DNA from: G963923945 sp965199175
Lineage (GTDB): Bacteria; Pseudomonadota; Alphaproteobacteria; G963923945
Assembly (NCBI GenBank): GCA_965199175.1
Contig: OZ240684.1
Span: 1,488,001-1,552,000 of the forward strand
DNA length: 64,000 bases
Direction of reading: 5' to 3'
Shown here: piece after piece, positions 15,706 through 24,333 of the stretch
How positions within the stretch are numbered: position 1 is the stretch's first letter
Layout of the letters: each line of letters begins with the position of its first letter
Translations under genes and position numbers: made by a program
Notes under the pieces: model-generated
What the model was told of the DNA's origin: nothing
Seen by the model: only the letters and a program-made list of their open reading frames with translations
The model's database searches: none

Positions 15706-16458
15706 TTAGAAATCTATGCTCTGCTTTTGAGTATCCAGTCCGGCCCAATCACCAGGTGACAGACCGCCATCATGCAAAGCGGTTGCAACCAAAGCCCCGC
15801 AAACACCGATTGATTGCAAAATCCTCAGATCATTCATGTTCCTGATCCCGCCGGCTGCATAAACATGCCGGCCTCCGGCTTGCTCAATGATACGCTCCAA
15901 CCGATCTAAAGCCGGCCCCCGGGCTGTTCCCACCCGGTCCAGCATCATGACGATCATCCGCTCAGGCCAGCAGGAAGGATCCTGTTCCAGCCTGTCTGGA
16001 CCAAGAAACTGGTGATCACAATAATCAAGAGAGAGAATAAAATCCGCCGGCCGGGTCATTGCCAACTCTCTGAGCACCCGCCAGTCATTCTGGCTTTCAC
16101 TGCCTAAAATGATTCGGGTTTTGGCGGTTTTTCTTCCGCTTGCGCCCCCTGATTGAGCGGAGTCAAACTCTGGTATCGTGGTCACCACCATGCCATGATC
16201 ACACCAAATTTCGCCTTGTGGCCATTGCGTTGCCAAAGCGCGGATATGCTGTGCGTTGTTGCCTGTGCCTTCTATAGCATCAAGATCAGCGATATAGATG
16301 GTCTGGAAACCGTATAACCGACGATACGCCGACACCAAAGTCCGGGCCGAGCCATCAGGGCATAAGGATGTCGAGAGAGGCTGATACTGTGCGCGCATCC
16401 CCCGGCAGGCAGAAACCGCCAGACCAGCACGCAAATCCACAACCGGTACGATATGCAT
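15706..16458 (-). CDS. HisA/HisF-like TIM-barrel protein of the H4MPT/methylofuran cluster
   Basis: 250 residues from ATG 16458 (MHIVPVVDLRAGLAVSA). The N-terminal VPVVDLRAG, FQTIYIADLDAIEG (about 73-86) and the C-terminal HVYAAGGIRNMNDL with phosphate-binding GG match the HisA family. However it lies inside the C1 cluster, as HisA-like genes do in other methylotrophs, so a role other than histidine synthesis is likely. Its ATG overlaps the ATG of the divergent ATP-grasp gene inside the palindrome ATGCAT. A longer frame (to 16521) would run further into that gene and is less likely. Confidence 0.8.
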   Translation of the reverse strand: MHIVPVVDLRAGLAVSACRGMRAQYQPLSTSLCPDGSARTLVSAYRRLYGFQTIYIADLDAIEGTGNNAQHIRALATQWPQGEIWCDHGMVVTTIPEFDSAQSGGASGRKTAKTRIILGSESQNDWRVLRELAMTRPADFILSLDYCDHQFLGPDRLEQDPSCWPERMIVMMLDRVGTARGPALDRLERIIEQAGGRHVYAAGGIRNMNDLRILQSIGVCGALVATALHDGGLSPGDWAGLDTQKQSIDF

Positions 16459-17427
16459 AAAGGCCAAACCCTGAAAATTCTGGTGATCGAATATATCACC
16501 GGCGGCGGCAATACCGGTCAATCTTTTTCCCCGGCCATGCAGTCTGAGGGAGACCAGATGATCACAGCCGTGGTGAAAGATTTTTCTGATCTCCCGGGGG
16601 TAGAGGTCTTTTATTGCCGTGACCGGAATTTAGCCCCGCTGAATTGGGGGCAGCCGGCCTGGGTTGAGGCAACACGTCATGATATGCTGTGGAAAATCTG
16701 GAAAAAACATATCCGCTGCGTTGATGCCGTTCTCCCGATTGCCCCGGAGACCGATGGTTTATTGGTCTCCTTAGCAGAGATGATCAGACAATCCGGATGC
16801 CATCTGTTCGCCAGTACAGCATCCGCCCTTGCGCAAACAACCTCTAAATCAGCAACCGCAACCTGTCTGCAATCGCATAAAATTCCGGTCATCCCGACCC
16901 ATCGGCCCGGACAGCTGCTGCCGGCCAGTGCATATGGCTGGATCATAAAACCCGATGATGGGGCCGGAGCCCACGGCGTGCATTACGCCGCCGACCTCAC
17001 GAAGGTCAACAGCATCCTCGCCCAGAGCAATGCACAAGATACCCTGATCATTCAGCCCTATATCCCCGGACCTGTTGCCAGTCTCTGTGTCCTTTATCAC
17101 ACCCATCATCCAACCCGCAAAGTAACTCTTCTGGCCGCCAATACCATCATAATGCGCCAGCACCAGGGGCGATTTATATATGCTGATCTCCAGGTTGGTG
17201 CGATGAATGATCACAAGGACTGTTTTCGTCCTCTGGTCAGGGCCATCGGTGAGGCAATTCCAGGCTTTTACGGCTATATAGGAATTGATTTAATCCGCGA
17301 CAACAGCCAATGGCGGGTCATGGAAATCAATCCCCGGATCACCAGCTCATACCCCCGGCTGCGGCATGTTCTTGGTAAAAATCCGGCGGCATTATTAGTG
17401 GAATCTTTTTTGAAGGACCGGCCATGA
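16453..17427 (+). CDS. ATP-grasp ligase, MfnD-like (tyramine-glutamate ligase candidate)
   Basis: 324 residues from ATG 16453 (MHKGQTLKILVIEYITGGG). ATP-grasp features: GWIIKPDDGAGAHGVHY (about 156-172), LIIQPYIPGPVASLCVLY (about 196-213), YIGIDLIRD and VMEINPRITSSYPRL (about 290-304). Archaeal MfnD, which joins glutamate to tyramine in methanofuran synthesis, has this fold and a similar VxEY start. The next gene is MfnF-like and overlaps by 4 bases (ATGA), and mfnB is close, which supports a methylofuran role. There is no good ribosome site before the ATG, which is shared with the divergent HisA-like gene. Confidence 0.78.
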   Translation: MHKGQTLKILVIEYITGGGNTGQSFSPAMQSEGDQMITAVVKDFSDLPGVEVFYCRDRNLAPLNWGQPAWVEATRHDMLWKIWKKHIRCVDAVLPIAPETDGLLVSLAEMIRQSGCHLFASTASALAQTTSKSATATCLQSHKIPVIPTHRPGQLLPASAYGWIIKPDDGAGAHGVHYAADLTKVNSILAQSNAQDTLIIQPYIPGPVASLCVLYHTHHPTRKVTLLAANTIIMRQHQGRFIYADLQVGAMNDHKDCFRPLVRAIGEAIPGFYGYIGIDLIRDNSQWRVMEINPRITSSYPRLRHVLGKNPAALLVESFLKDRP

Positions 17428-18524
17428 GATCTGACACCAACCGGCCAAAACGTATCATCGGTTGGGATATTGGGGGTGCTCATGTCAAGGGAGCCCTGTT
17501 TGAACAAGTGGGTGAAAACGATATCACCATTCTTGATGCCGTTCTCATTATGTGCCGGTTATGGGAAGGATTAAACCGTCTTGATGATGCGCTGGAAACG
17601 CTCTGCACGCATCTGGGTGCTGCCGATTGCTATGCCGTCACCATGACCGGTGAACTGGCCGATATCTTTCCCAACCGGGCCGAAGGTGTGCGCAGTATTC
17701 TGAGACTCTCCCGGGACCATCTCTCCCGATCAACCCCTCCGGATCATCCCCAACCAGATCTGATGATATATGGTGGTGGATGTGATTTTCTGGACCCGCT
17801 GAGTGCATATAACCACCCCCATTTTGTGGCCAGTGCCAACTGGCAGGCCCTGGGTGCCCTGACCGGAAACCGGGTGAAGAACTGTCTGGTGATGGATATC
17901 GGCAGTACCACCACCGATATCATTCCTCTGCGCGATGGTCGTATCCGACAATCCGGCCTGAGTGATCATGAACGCTTGCGTGATGCCGGGTTGGTCTATA
18001 GCGGTGTTGTGCGCACCCCCCTGATTGCCCTGACCCGGGAGATTCTCTTTGAAGGGAATTCAATCCCCCTGATGGCCGAGATGTTTGCAACCACCGCCGA
18101 TATCTACCGTCTGCTGGAATGCCTGGACCCGCATAGCGACTGTGCTCCGACTGCCGATGGAGCCGGAAAAACCGCCACTGATTCAGCCCGGCGCCTCGCC
18201 CGTATGATTGGTCTTGATGCGGCAGAACGACCGCTTGCTGTCTGGCGCAGCCTGGCCGGACAGTTTGCTGATATTCAGTTCACAAACCTACGCATTGCCT
18301 GTCAAGACCGAATCAGACAAGAAGGACTACACCCCACCGACCCGATGATTGGGTATGGATGTGGACAGTTCCTGATCAAAAAAATCGCCGCCAGCCTTGG
18401 ATGTCCCTATGTCGGGGTCGAAACGCTTCTGGGGATCTCTGATGCTGATTTAGCTGCCCGGATTGCACTCTGTGGACCGGCGGTCGCGGTCGCCTGGCTT
18501 GCTGCAACATATTCAGCAGAGTGA
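17424..18524 (+). CDS. MfnF-like, H4MPT-linked C1 pathway ASKHA protein
   Basis: 366 residues. ASKHA/hydantoinase-like fold: IIGWDIGGAHVKGALFEQ at the N-terminus (phosphate 1), VTMTGELADIFPNRAEGV, MIYGGGCDFLDP and CLVMDIGSTTTDIIPL (about 153-168, phosphate 2), then GYGCGQFLIKK. This is the family once named H4MPT-linked C1 transfer pathway protein; the archaeal member MfnF joins the furan and tyramine-glutamate halves of methanofuran. Coupled to the MfnD-like gene by ATGA. Its last 118 bases overlap the 3' end of mfnB on the other strand. Confidence 0.85.
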   Translation: MRSDTNRPKRIIGWDIGGAHVKGALFEQVGENDITILDAVLIMCRLWEGLNRLDDALETLCTHLGAADCYAVTMTGELADIFPNRAEGVRSILRLSRDHLSRSTPPDHPQPDLMIYGGGCDFLDPLSAYNHPHFVASANWQALGALTGNRVKNCLVMDIGSTTTDIIPLRDGRIRQSGLSDHERLRDAGLVYSGVVRTPLIALTREILFEGNSIPLMAEMFATTADIYRLLECLDPHSDCAPTADGAGKTATDSARRLARMIGLDAAERPLAVWRSLAGQFADIQFTNLRIACQDRIRQEGLHPTDPMIGYGCGQFLIKKIAASLGCPYVGVETLLGISDADLAARIALCGPAVAVAWLAATYSAE

Positions 18525-19234
18525 TCAGCAGAGTGAAGAGCCGCCTTGAGATGCCGCACGCGTTCAGGAACCAGCCGGCCCGTGCGATCCCCCTGCGCAC
18601 AGAGCGCACCACGAAACCCGGCAACATCAGGAGCCAGCCGGTTAATCAACCCACTGTCTTCCAGACATAAAGACCCGGCCAGACCAACCTCCAGACCCAG
18701 GCTGCGTCCGGCCATCACAAAAGCCGATAAAACAGAAAACGGCACATAATCGGTCAATCGGCCAACCGCCTTATCGGCTGTATCAAGCATAACCCCCCGG
18801 CATCCGGCATCCGTCAACTGAGCCAGCCATGCCGAATCATCCAACCGAACCCCGGATTGCCGGGCTTTATCAACCGCAACAACAGCCACCGGCTGAACGC
18901 TCCCCCAGGCTATCCTGGCCACCATTTCCAGCCGCTGAGGATCATATCCATCAAACCCCATGGCGAATTTGACCGTATCAACACCGCTGGCTGCAAAAGC
19001 AGTCCAGTCATCCTCCAGCTGTTTGCCTTGATTGACCGGATGAACCGGGTCGCCGGCCGCCGCACTCACCCGGCATCGTCCAGCCACAATCCCCACCGCC
19101 CGGGCAATCTTATCCAGAGACCACGCACCCAAAGCCCCTTTCTCCGGATCTTTGAGATCAATGATATCGGCCCCGGCGGTTAGCCCAATCTCTAACTCAG
19201 CAAGCGTCGCCACGCTGGCAAGAAACAACGTCAC
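18407..19234 (-). CDS. mfnB: (5-Formylfuran-3-yl)methyl phosphate synthase
   Basis: 275 residues. LASVATLAELEIGLTAGADIIDLKDPEKGALG is the hallmark N-terminus of MfnB, a TIM-barrel enzyme that builds the furan ring of methanofuran from two glyceraldehyde-3-phosphates; the Lys of DLKDPEKG is the Schiff-base-region residue. VVAVDKARQSG and GLEVGLAGSL follow. Family members end near residue 235 (VRHLKAAL). The remaining 40 residues (AASQATATAGPQSA) are encoded antisense to the end of the MfnF-like gene, so the stop appears to have been lost and the frame extended. ATGA overlap with the next gene. Confidence 0.9.
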   Translation of the reverse strand: MTLFLASVATLAELEIGLTAGADIIDLKDPEKGALGAWSLDKIARAVGIVAGRCRVSAAAGDPVHPVNQGKQLEDDWTAFAASGVDTVKFAMGFDGYDPQRLEMVARIAWGSVQPVAVVAVDKARQSGVRLDDSAWLAQLTDAGCRGVMLDTADKAVGRLTDYVPFSVLSAFVMAGRSLGLEVGLAGSLCLEDSGLINRLAPDVAGFRGALCAQGDRTGRLVPERVRHLKAALHSADHSAEYVAASQATATAGPQSAIRAAKSASEIPRSVSTPT

Positions 19235-19881
19235 GGCGATTGCCCGGAAACCGGAGCATGACGGGTCGCCTTAAACGTTTCTAAATGCTCCATCAACCAC
19301 CCCCAGGATTGCCATTCACCCGGACCCGCCGTCTTCGAGACCGCCACCGCCAAATAGTCTATTTCCCGCTCAATTTTCTCCAACGGCAAAATATGCAGAC
19401 GACTCATGAGGATTGCCGCCTCAATCACCGCTGCCTGAGCACGATTAAAACCAGGAAATGCAGCATGAGATTGCCGATGGGTTATGGCACAATGAAACCG
19501 TGGCCGTTGCACATCATCATCATCAATCCGCACAACCCGGATTGCCGCATGAGCCAGAGCATCCTGCAACCGCACCCCGCCACCCTCAACCGGACAGAGA
19601 GGAAATTCCCGCCGCCCGGTCAGACAGCCGGCAAAAAACCGGGAATCATTGGTGAAATTGATCACTGCCTGTCGATGAGCAAACAGATTATCCAGGCTGC
19701 GTGATGGTCGATACGGTGCGATGATTACCTGATCCTCTTCAATCTGAATGCCAAAGGGCGCATGATGGGCCTGGCTGACCGGGGAATCAGACAGACCCGA
19801 AGTGCCGGGCGGATTCATCGTGGTTAAAATGATCTCATAGATTGGTCGGGCCGGCAGAGTATCAGACATGGCTGCCCTCAT
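19231..19881 (-). CDS. DUF447-family protein of the H4MPT cluster
   Basis: 216 residues. PIYEIILTTMNPPG-HHAPFGIQI at the start, APYRPSRSLDNL and VINFTND in the middle, and NRAQAAVIEAAILMSRLHILP later are features of DUF447 proteins, which have an FMN-binding split-barrel look and are near-constant members of H4MPT clusters. No reaction is established. ATG 19881 overlaps the upstream stop as ATGA; an in-frame ATG at 19869 (MSDTLPARP) is an alternative. It overlaps mfnB by 4 bases. Coupling to both neighbours suggests a step in carrier synthesis. Confidence 0.85.
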   Translation of the reverse strand: MRAAMSDTLPARPIYEIILTTMNPPGTSGLSDSPVSQAHHAPFGIQIEEDQVIIAPYRPSRSLDNLFAHRQAVINFTNDSRFFAGCLTGRREFPLCPVEGGGVRLQDALAHAAIRVVRIDDDDVQRPRFHCAITHRQSHAAFPGFNRAQAAVIEAAILMSRLHILPLEKIEREIDYLAVAVSKTAGPGEWQSWGWLMEHLETFKATRHAPVSGQSP

Positions 19882-21320
19882 GGTTCAGGGTTCGGCCCAA
19901 GCGAAGGCTTAGGCTGCCCGCCGGACTGGCGGGTATTCTTTTTTTTGGACCGGGTTGGTCCCGGGGCATCAAAACATGTTGGGTCCTTCCCGGCTGTTGC
20001 CGCTGCAACCCCCCAATTCAACGGATTGTCCTGATTATATTTTTTGCCCAGACGCCAGGCGATTTCAGCCCGCGCCAATTCAACCCCCATATAAAAAGCA
20101 TGGCCGGCATCCTCCTCCAGCCCCAGCTGCGGATACAAGCCAAACGGATCATCCCCAATTTGATGGCCATCTCTGTTCATGACATGCACACCATCCTCAG
20201 CAACCGCGATACGAAAATTGGGATCCCTGATCATGGCCGCCAATTCACTCAGTTCCCGGGATGTATATGTATAGGGCCGCCGGTCACGCAACCCCATCAG
20301 GCCTCCGTCAATCCCGACAGGCAGACGCTGCTGGCAATGGGCATAATAAAAAAGACGCCGCGCCCGGTCTGCTTCGGCCACCGCCCGGCGACAATGAGGA
20401 CTCACCTGAACCACCAGAGCAGCGGTGATCCGAAGCTCTGAGATCAGACCAAACAGCAAAGCATTCACCCCGGTGCTATCGGCATCAGTCAATTCGGTGA
20501 GGTTGCCAACCCCCATCAAAATATCCACATCCGGTAACCGGCCACGTAGCTGGTGGTAACGCATCAGTGAATCTGCAAAACCATAATGAATCGGATCAAG
20601 AATCGGATCAGCATAAAAAGGACGCCCGGACTCGCGGACACAGTCAATCACTCTGAACAGGGAATCCATGTCACCGGGCTGGGCTGGAATCAGAACCGGG
20701 ATCGCCTCAACTTCCTCAGCAATATGCAGATTCCCCTCATGGAGCGATAAGAGATAATCAGCACCCGCCCGGCCCCCACGTAACAATTCAGCATCCAAAG
20801 CCGAATCAACACTCACCCGATGCCCGGCCGAGCGAAGAGCCTGCACCGCATCCTCAAGATGGGGAAAGGAAACATCAGGCAAACAGCCAAGATCAATCAC
20901 ATCAGCACCATCAGCAACCATCCCGGAAGCACGCTCAAGAATCTGATCAACCGATAAACGCGGTGCATCAACAATTTCAGCAAAAATCAAACAATCATGC
21001 CGCGAAAGATCAGCCGCCTGTGGCCCCATGCCGAAATAACCGGGTAAATCAATCAGATCTTCAGGTCCGCGCTCAAACGGGGCCTGGTAATGCGCACTCA
21101 GACTGTCAGTGTCCCCCCGAAACCGTCCGGGAAGCAGCACACGATCAGCCCCTCCCAAATCGTCAACCCGCCGCCGAATGAGAGATTCAGACATCAGGGC
21201 AGCAACCGAAATACCGATTTGCCGCACATGATAGTCAAAATCCGGATTCATCGACTCCAGAATACGCCGTAGCTGTTTTTCAGCCAGTTTACCGGTCAGG
21301 AAGAGGATGCGTTCAGACAT
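19878..21320 (-). CDS. Dihydropteroate-synthase-like protein of the H4MPT cluster
   Basis: 480 residues. N-terminal domain (ILFLTGKLAEKQLRRIL) of about 140 residues, then a pterin-binding TIM-barrel: IFAEIVDAP, GADVIDLGCLPD, HRVSVDSAL, LLSLHEGNLH, FYADPILDPIHYGFADS and ILMGVGNLTELTDADSTGVNALL. It resembles the archaeal DHPS-related family that would join the pterin to the beta-RFAP-derived arylamine in H4MPT synthesis. The C-terminus has GVELARAEIAWRLGKKY and then a 30-residue low-complexity tail (KKKNTRQSGGQPK). It overlaps the flavoprotein gene by 25 bases. Confidence 0.85.
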   Translation of the reverse strand: MSERILFLTGKLAEKQLRRILESMNPDFDYHVRQIGISVAALMSESLIRRRVDDLGGADRVLLPGRFRGDTDSLSAHYQAPFERGPEDLIDLPGYFGMGPQAADLSRHDCLIFAEIVDAPRLSVDQILERASGMVADGADVIDLGCLPDVSFPHLEDAVQALRSAGHRVSVDSALDAELLRGGRAGADYLLSLHEGNLHIAEEVEAIPVLIPAQPGDMDSLFRVIDCVRESGRPFYADPILDPIHYGFADSLMRYHQLRGRLPDVDILMGVGNLTELTDADSTGVNALLFGLISELRITAALVVQVSPHCRRAVAEADRARRLFYYAHCQQRLPVGIDGGLMGLRDRRPYTYTSRELSELAAMIRDPNFRIAVAEDGVHVMNRDGHQIGDDPFGLYPQLGLEEDAGHAFYMGVELARAEIAWRLGKKYNQDNPLNWGVAAATAGKDPTCFDAPGPTRSKKKNTRQSGGQPKPSLGPNPEP

Positions 21321-21880
21321 TGCAACCGCTCCTCAACCGCCAAAACCAGCGCATCCAGATTCTCAACCAATGTCACCCTCTCAAAGGACCGGAGCTTTTG
21401 GGTGTTTTCAAGATCAATCGACCGGGGGAATAACCTGACCAGTTCCCTGGGAGCCATGCTTTCCATCTCCGGGGCGGTGTCACAGGCAAAATAAATGCAC
21501 GGGATACGGCATTTACCAGCCTGAGCAAAAACATTGGTCACCAGCGTATCTGAGATACCATACACACATTTAGCAACAGTATTGCTGGATGCCGGGGCAA
21601 CAACCAATGTGTGATATATATTTTTGTAAAATTGCCCAACCGGGGCCGCACTGGCCGTTGTATCCCGGAACAATCGTATGGTTTCAGGAAGAGCATGATG
21701 CTGTTGATACATCCGCAAAACTTCTTCTGCTGCCTTGCTTGCGAAAATATCGACATCACCAATTTTTTTCATCAACTCAATGCTTTGAGAGAAAAAATGC
21801 CCGGAGCCCGTCAGAGCCCAGGCCCAACGTTGCGGCTCAGTCATCTCAGATACCATCTCAGACATAATATCGACTTTCAT
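21296..21880 (-). CDS. DmrB/AfpA-like flavoprotein (dihydromethanopterin reductase candidate)
   Basis: 194 residues. HFCD-type flavoprotein: WALTGSGHFFSQSIELM (about 19-35), DIFASKAAEEVL, HTLVVAPASSNTVAKCVYGISDTLVTNVFAQA (about 89-120, flavin-binding Ser/Asn loop) and CIYFACDTAPEMESMAPR. DmrB of Burkholderia and archaea reduces dihydromethanopterin to H4MPT with this fold. The N-terminal MKVDIMSEMVSEM is part of a 58-bp repeat that continues upstream with three more ATGs, so the native start may be one of several Met codons. First gene of the operon that runs to mfnB. Confidence 0.85.
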   Translation of the reverse strand: MKVDIMSEMVSEMTEPQRWAWALTGSGHFFSQSIELMKKIGDVDIFASKAAEEVLRMYQQHHALPETIRLFRDTTASAAPVGQFYKNIYHTLVVAPASSNTVAKCVYGISDTLVTNVFAQAGKCRIPCIYFACDTAPEMESMAPRELVRLFPRSIDLENTQKLRSFERVTLVENLDALVLAVEERLQCLNASSS

Positions 21881-22075
21881 ACCAGGAATGCGGCTTAGCC
21901 ATCTCAGATACCATCTCAGACACCGTATTAACTTTCATACCAAGGGTGGGACTCGGCTGTCTCAAACACCGTCTCAGACACCGTATTAACTTTCATACCA
22001 AGGGTGGGACTCGGCTGTCTCAAACACCGTCTCAAACACCGTGTCAATTTTCATACCAAGGGTCGGAGAGTTTCA
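21843..22075 (-). repeat. 58-bp tandem repeat of the flavoprotein start, with chained upstream ORFs
   Basis: ATG codons occur exactly 58 bases apart at 22054, 21996, 21938 and 21880 (the gene start), each in the context TGGTATGAAA. The upper three open frames of 22, 22 and 26 codons beginning MK(V/I)(N/D)TV. The first two end TGGTATGAAAGTTAA, so the TAA lies just past the next ATG (overlap 11 bases); the third ends inside the gene. Since 58 is not a multiple of three, each is out of frame with the next. This leader offers a ready chain of re-initiation. Confidence 0.9.
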
Positions 22076-22162
22076 ATACTCCACACATTTCTTTCCATCA
22101 CCCCGGTCAACAGAGGTGCCCTTCTGTTTTAATATCCGCTCAATCAGTATGTGCCAGTATGA

Positions 22163-22687
22163 TCACGGATTCTCATCTTCATAAGACAACAATGTTGCCA
22201 CCGGCACATCGATACGGTTGCGCCCCATCAAACCGGAAAGCTCAATCAAACAGACCACGGCTGCCGGCTCAACCCCGATCCGGCGCATCAAATTGACTGC
22301 AGCTGCCGCCGTCCCGCCGGTCGCCACCAGATCATCCAGAATAACCGCCCGATCAAATGATCCAATGATATCGGGCTGAATTTCGATGACATCAGTCCCG
22401 TATTCAAGGTCATATGTATGGGAGATCACTTTCCCCGGCAGTTTGCCTTTTTTTCGAATCATCGCAAAGCTGAGACCCAGCCTGGCTGCCAGTGGTGCTG
22501 CCAATAAAAAGCCGCGCGATTCAATCCCGACCAAAACATCAGGATGATATCCACGCACCATTGTCGTCAACCGCTCCAGAGCTGCCTGCCAGGCCGGCGG
22601 ATGCGCCAATAATGTGGCAATGTCATAAAATAAAATTCCCGGCCTGGGAAAATCCGGAACAGTCCGAATATGTTCTTTTAAATTCAT
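22163..22687 (-). CDS. apt: Adenine phosphoribosyltransferase
   Basis: 174 residues. HIRTVPDFPRPGILFYDIATLL at the N-terminus, VGIESRGFLLAAPLAARLG (about 53-71) and the PRPP loop VILDDLVATGGTAAAA (about 118-133) are diagnostic. It makes AMP from adenine and PRPP, releasing pyrophosphate. The position beside the H4MPT cluster is notable because adenine or PRPP metabolism could be linked to beta-RFAP synthesis, but this is only neighbourhood. Ends about 280 bases upstream of the flavoprotein start. Confidence 0.95.
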   Translation of the reverse strand: MNLKEHIRTVPDFPRPGILFYDIATLLAHPPAWQAALERLTTMVRGYHPDVLVGIESRGFLLAAPLAARLGLSFAMIRKKGKLPGKVISHTYDLEYGTDVIEIQPDIIGSFDRAVILDDLVATGGTAAAAVNLMRRIGVEPAAVVCLIELSGLMGRNRIDVPVATLLSYEDENP

Positions 22688-23189
22688 AGAAAAACGACAT
22701 TCACGGAAAAGCGATTGCTCAATGTTATCAGGAATAACCGGCCGGAAACGACCAAGATAGCTGTATGATACTCTATCTCATTAAATGATCTGTTTTTAAT
22801 AAAAGTGAGTATGCTTTTTTTGAAAAACCAAATGACCTGAAAACTCAGATATCTTAAACCCGGATGCCTGGTAAAATTTAAAATCTAAAATTTAAAATCG
22901 TAGTAAAATTTAAAATCCTAAAATGGCAAAATGATAAAAAAAGAATATAATGGTACACTGTAAAAAGTAAAAACCGCAATATCCCGACAGGCACCCAAAC
23001 GATCCTGATATGCACTCAATGAGATGCGCGCTCAATGACTTGACACGCCAACGTCTCAGGGACCAAATGCAACAACCCGTCAGTCATGAGTCGACAACAT
23101 GTCCCGGCAATGTATCATATGACCAATTTACCCTGAAATTTACACTGAAAATTACTTTAGCAGTCTGTATCAGAAGGAATCATGATCCC
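22688..23189. other. Divergent intergenic region between apt and the TAXI gene
   Basis: About 500 bases without a convincing gene. The frame of the TAXI gene is open from 23010 but lacks protein character before 23190. AT-rich units AAAATTTAAAATC repeat at about 22872-22920. It must hold promoters for apt (minus) and the transporter (plus); none is clear enough to mark. Confidence 0.6.
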
Positions 23190-24281
23190 ATGCTTTCAGG
23201 TTATTGTGCCCATAATGCCCGGTTCTATCATCGGCTTTTTGCTGGCTTAAAGAATCTTTTCTCCCCTGGTGCTGTGGGGGTTGGGGTCGTCCTTGTGTGT
23301 TTGGTGGCTCTGCTGCCAGGCGGCAAACCAGCCGCAGCCGATAAGACAACATTCATTGATATTGGTACCGGCGGACCGACCGGGGTCTATTTCATTATCG
23401 GTCAGGCCATCTGCCGCCTGGTCAAGAAACAGGCCGTCCAGGCACGTAAAAATGATCGCCAGACAAACCGCCTCTCCTGTGTTGCCCCGGCAACCGGCGG
23501 GTCGGTTGAAAATGTTCGCCATGTTGCCGGGGGTGAATTCGATTTTGGTATCGCTCAATCCGATGTCCAGTACGAAGCCTATCACGGGGTTGGTAAGTTC
23601 CAGGATGCCCCCATGACCAATCTGCGGTCAGTCATGGCGTTCCATCCTGAACCATTTCACCTGGTGGTATCAGCACAATCCAAAGCCGAAAGCCTGACCG
23701 ACCTGGTTGGTAAACGAGTCAATATCGGCAACCCATCTTCCGGACAGCGGGCCACAATGTCGCGCCTGATGTCGCTTTATGGGATTGAAAAAGATGATTT
23801 TTCCCTGGCCTCTCAGCTCAACTCCTCAGAACAATCCCAGGCTCTGTGCGACGGCAAAATTGATGCGTTCGTCTATAGTGTCGGGGTGCCCAATGGCGGA
23901 GTCGCTTTAGCAACCGATGTCTGCGGAGCCCGTATTGTTAATCTGAATGGCCCCATCGAAAAAACTCTGATCGAGACATATCCCTATTATGCTTTCTTTT
24001 CTATTCCTGCCGGGTCTTATGCAACCCTTCTGGAGCCAGCACACAGCTTTGGTGCTCAGGCGACTTTGGTCACCCGGGCCGGGGTTCCTGATGACATTGT
24101 CTATGAACTGACCCGGACCATCATGGATAATATTTCTTCTCTGCGCCAACTGCATCCGGCTCTGGAAACTCTGGACCCGGCCGGGATGATCCAGGAAACG
24201 GCACGTGCTCCCCTCCATCCGGGAGCAGCCCGTTACTACCAGGAACGTGGGTGGCTGCCTGAAACCGAATCAGCCCCCTGA
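23190..24281 (+). CDS. TAXI-family TRAP transporter solute-binding protein
   Basis: 363 residues from ATG 23190, which is followed by a basic stretch and a hydrophobic signal peptide (VGVGVVLVCLVALL) with a likely cut near PAAA-DKTT. AGAAGGA stands 11 bases upstream. The mature part opens FIDIGTGGPTGVYFIIGQAICRLV, the TAXI signature, and has SGQRATMSRLM and a conserved C-terminal DP. TAXI proteins deliver organic acids or glutamate to fused TRAP permeases. The permease gene follows after 52 bases. Confidence 0.93.
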   Translation: MLSGYCAHNARFYHRLFAGLKNLFSPGAVGVGVVLVCLVALLPGGKPAAADKTTFIDIGTGGPTGVYFIIGQAICRLVKKQAVQARKNDRQTNRLSCVAPATGGSVENVRHVAGGEFDFGIAQSDVQYEAYHGVGKFQDAPMTNLRSVMAFHPEPFHLVVSAQSKAESLTDLVGKRVNIGNPSSGQRATMSRLMSLYGIEKDDFSLASQLNSSEQSQALCDGKIDAFVYSVGVPNGGVALATDVCGARIVNLNGPIEKTLIETYPYYAFFSIPAGSYATLLEPAHSFGAQATLVTRAGVPDDIVYELTRTIMDNISSLRQLHPALETLDPAGMIQETARAPLHPGAARYYQERGWLPETESAP

Positions 24282-24333
24282 ACCTCCGGCCCATGATACC
24301 CTCAGATCAAGGACCGTGATAAACAGCCAGAGC

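Noticed and set aside
21843..22075. CRISPR array
   Set aside because: Copies are contiguous without unique spacers, and their sequence is that of the adjacent gene start; no cas genes occur in the window.
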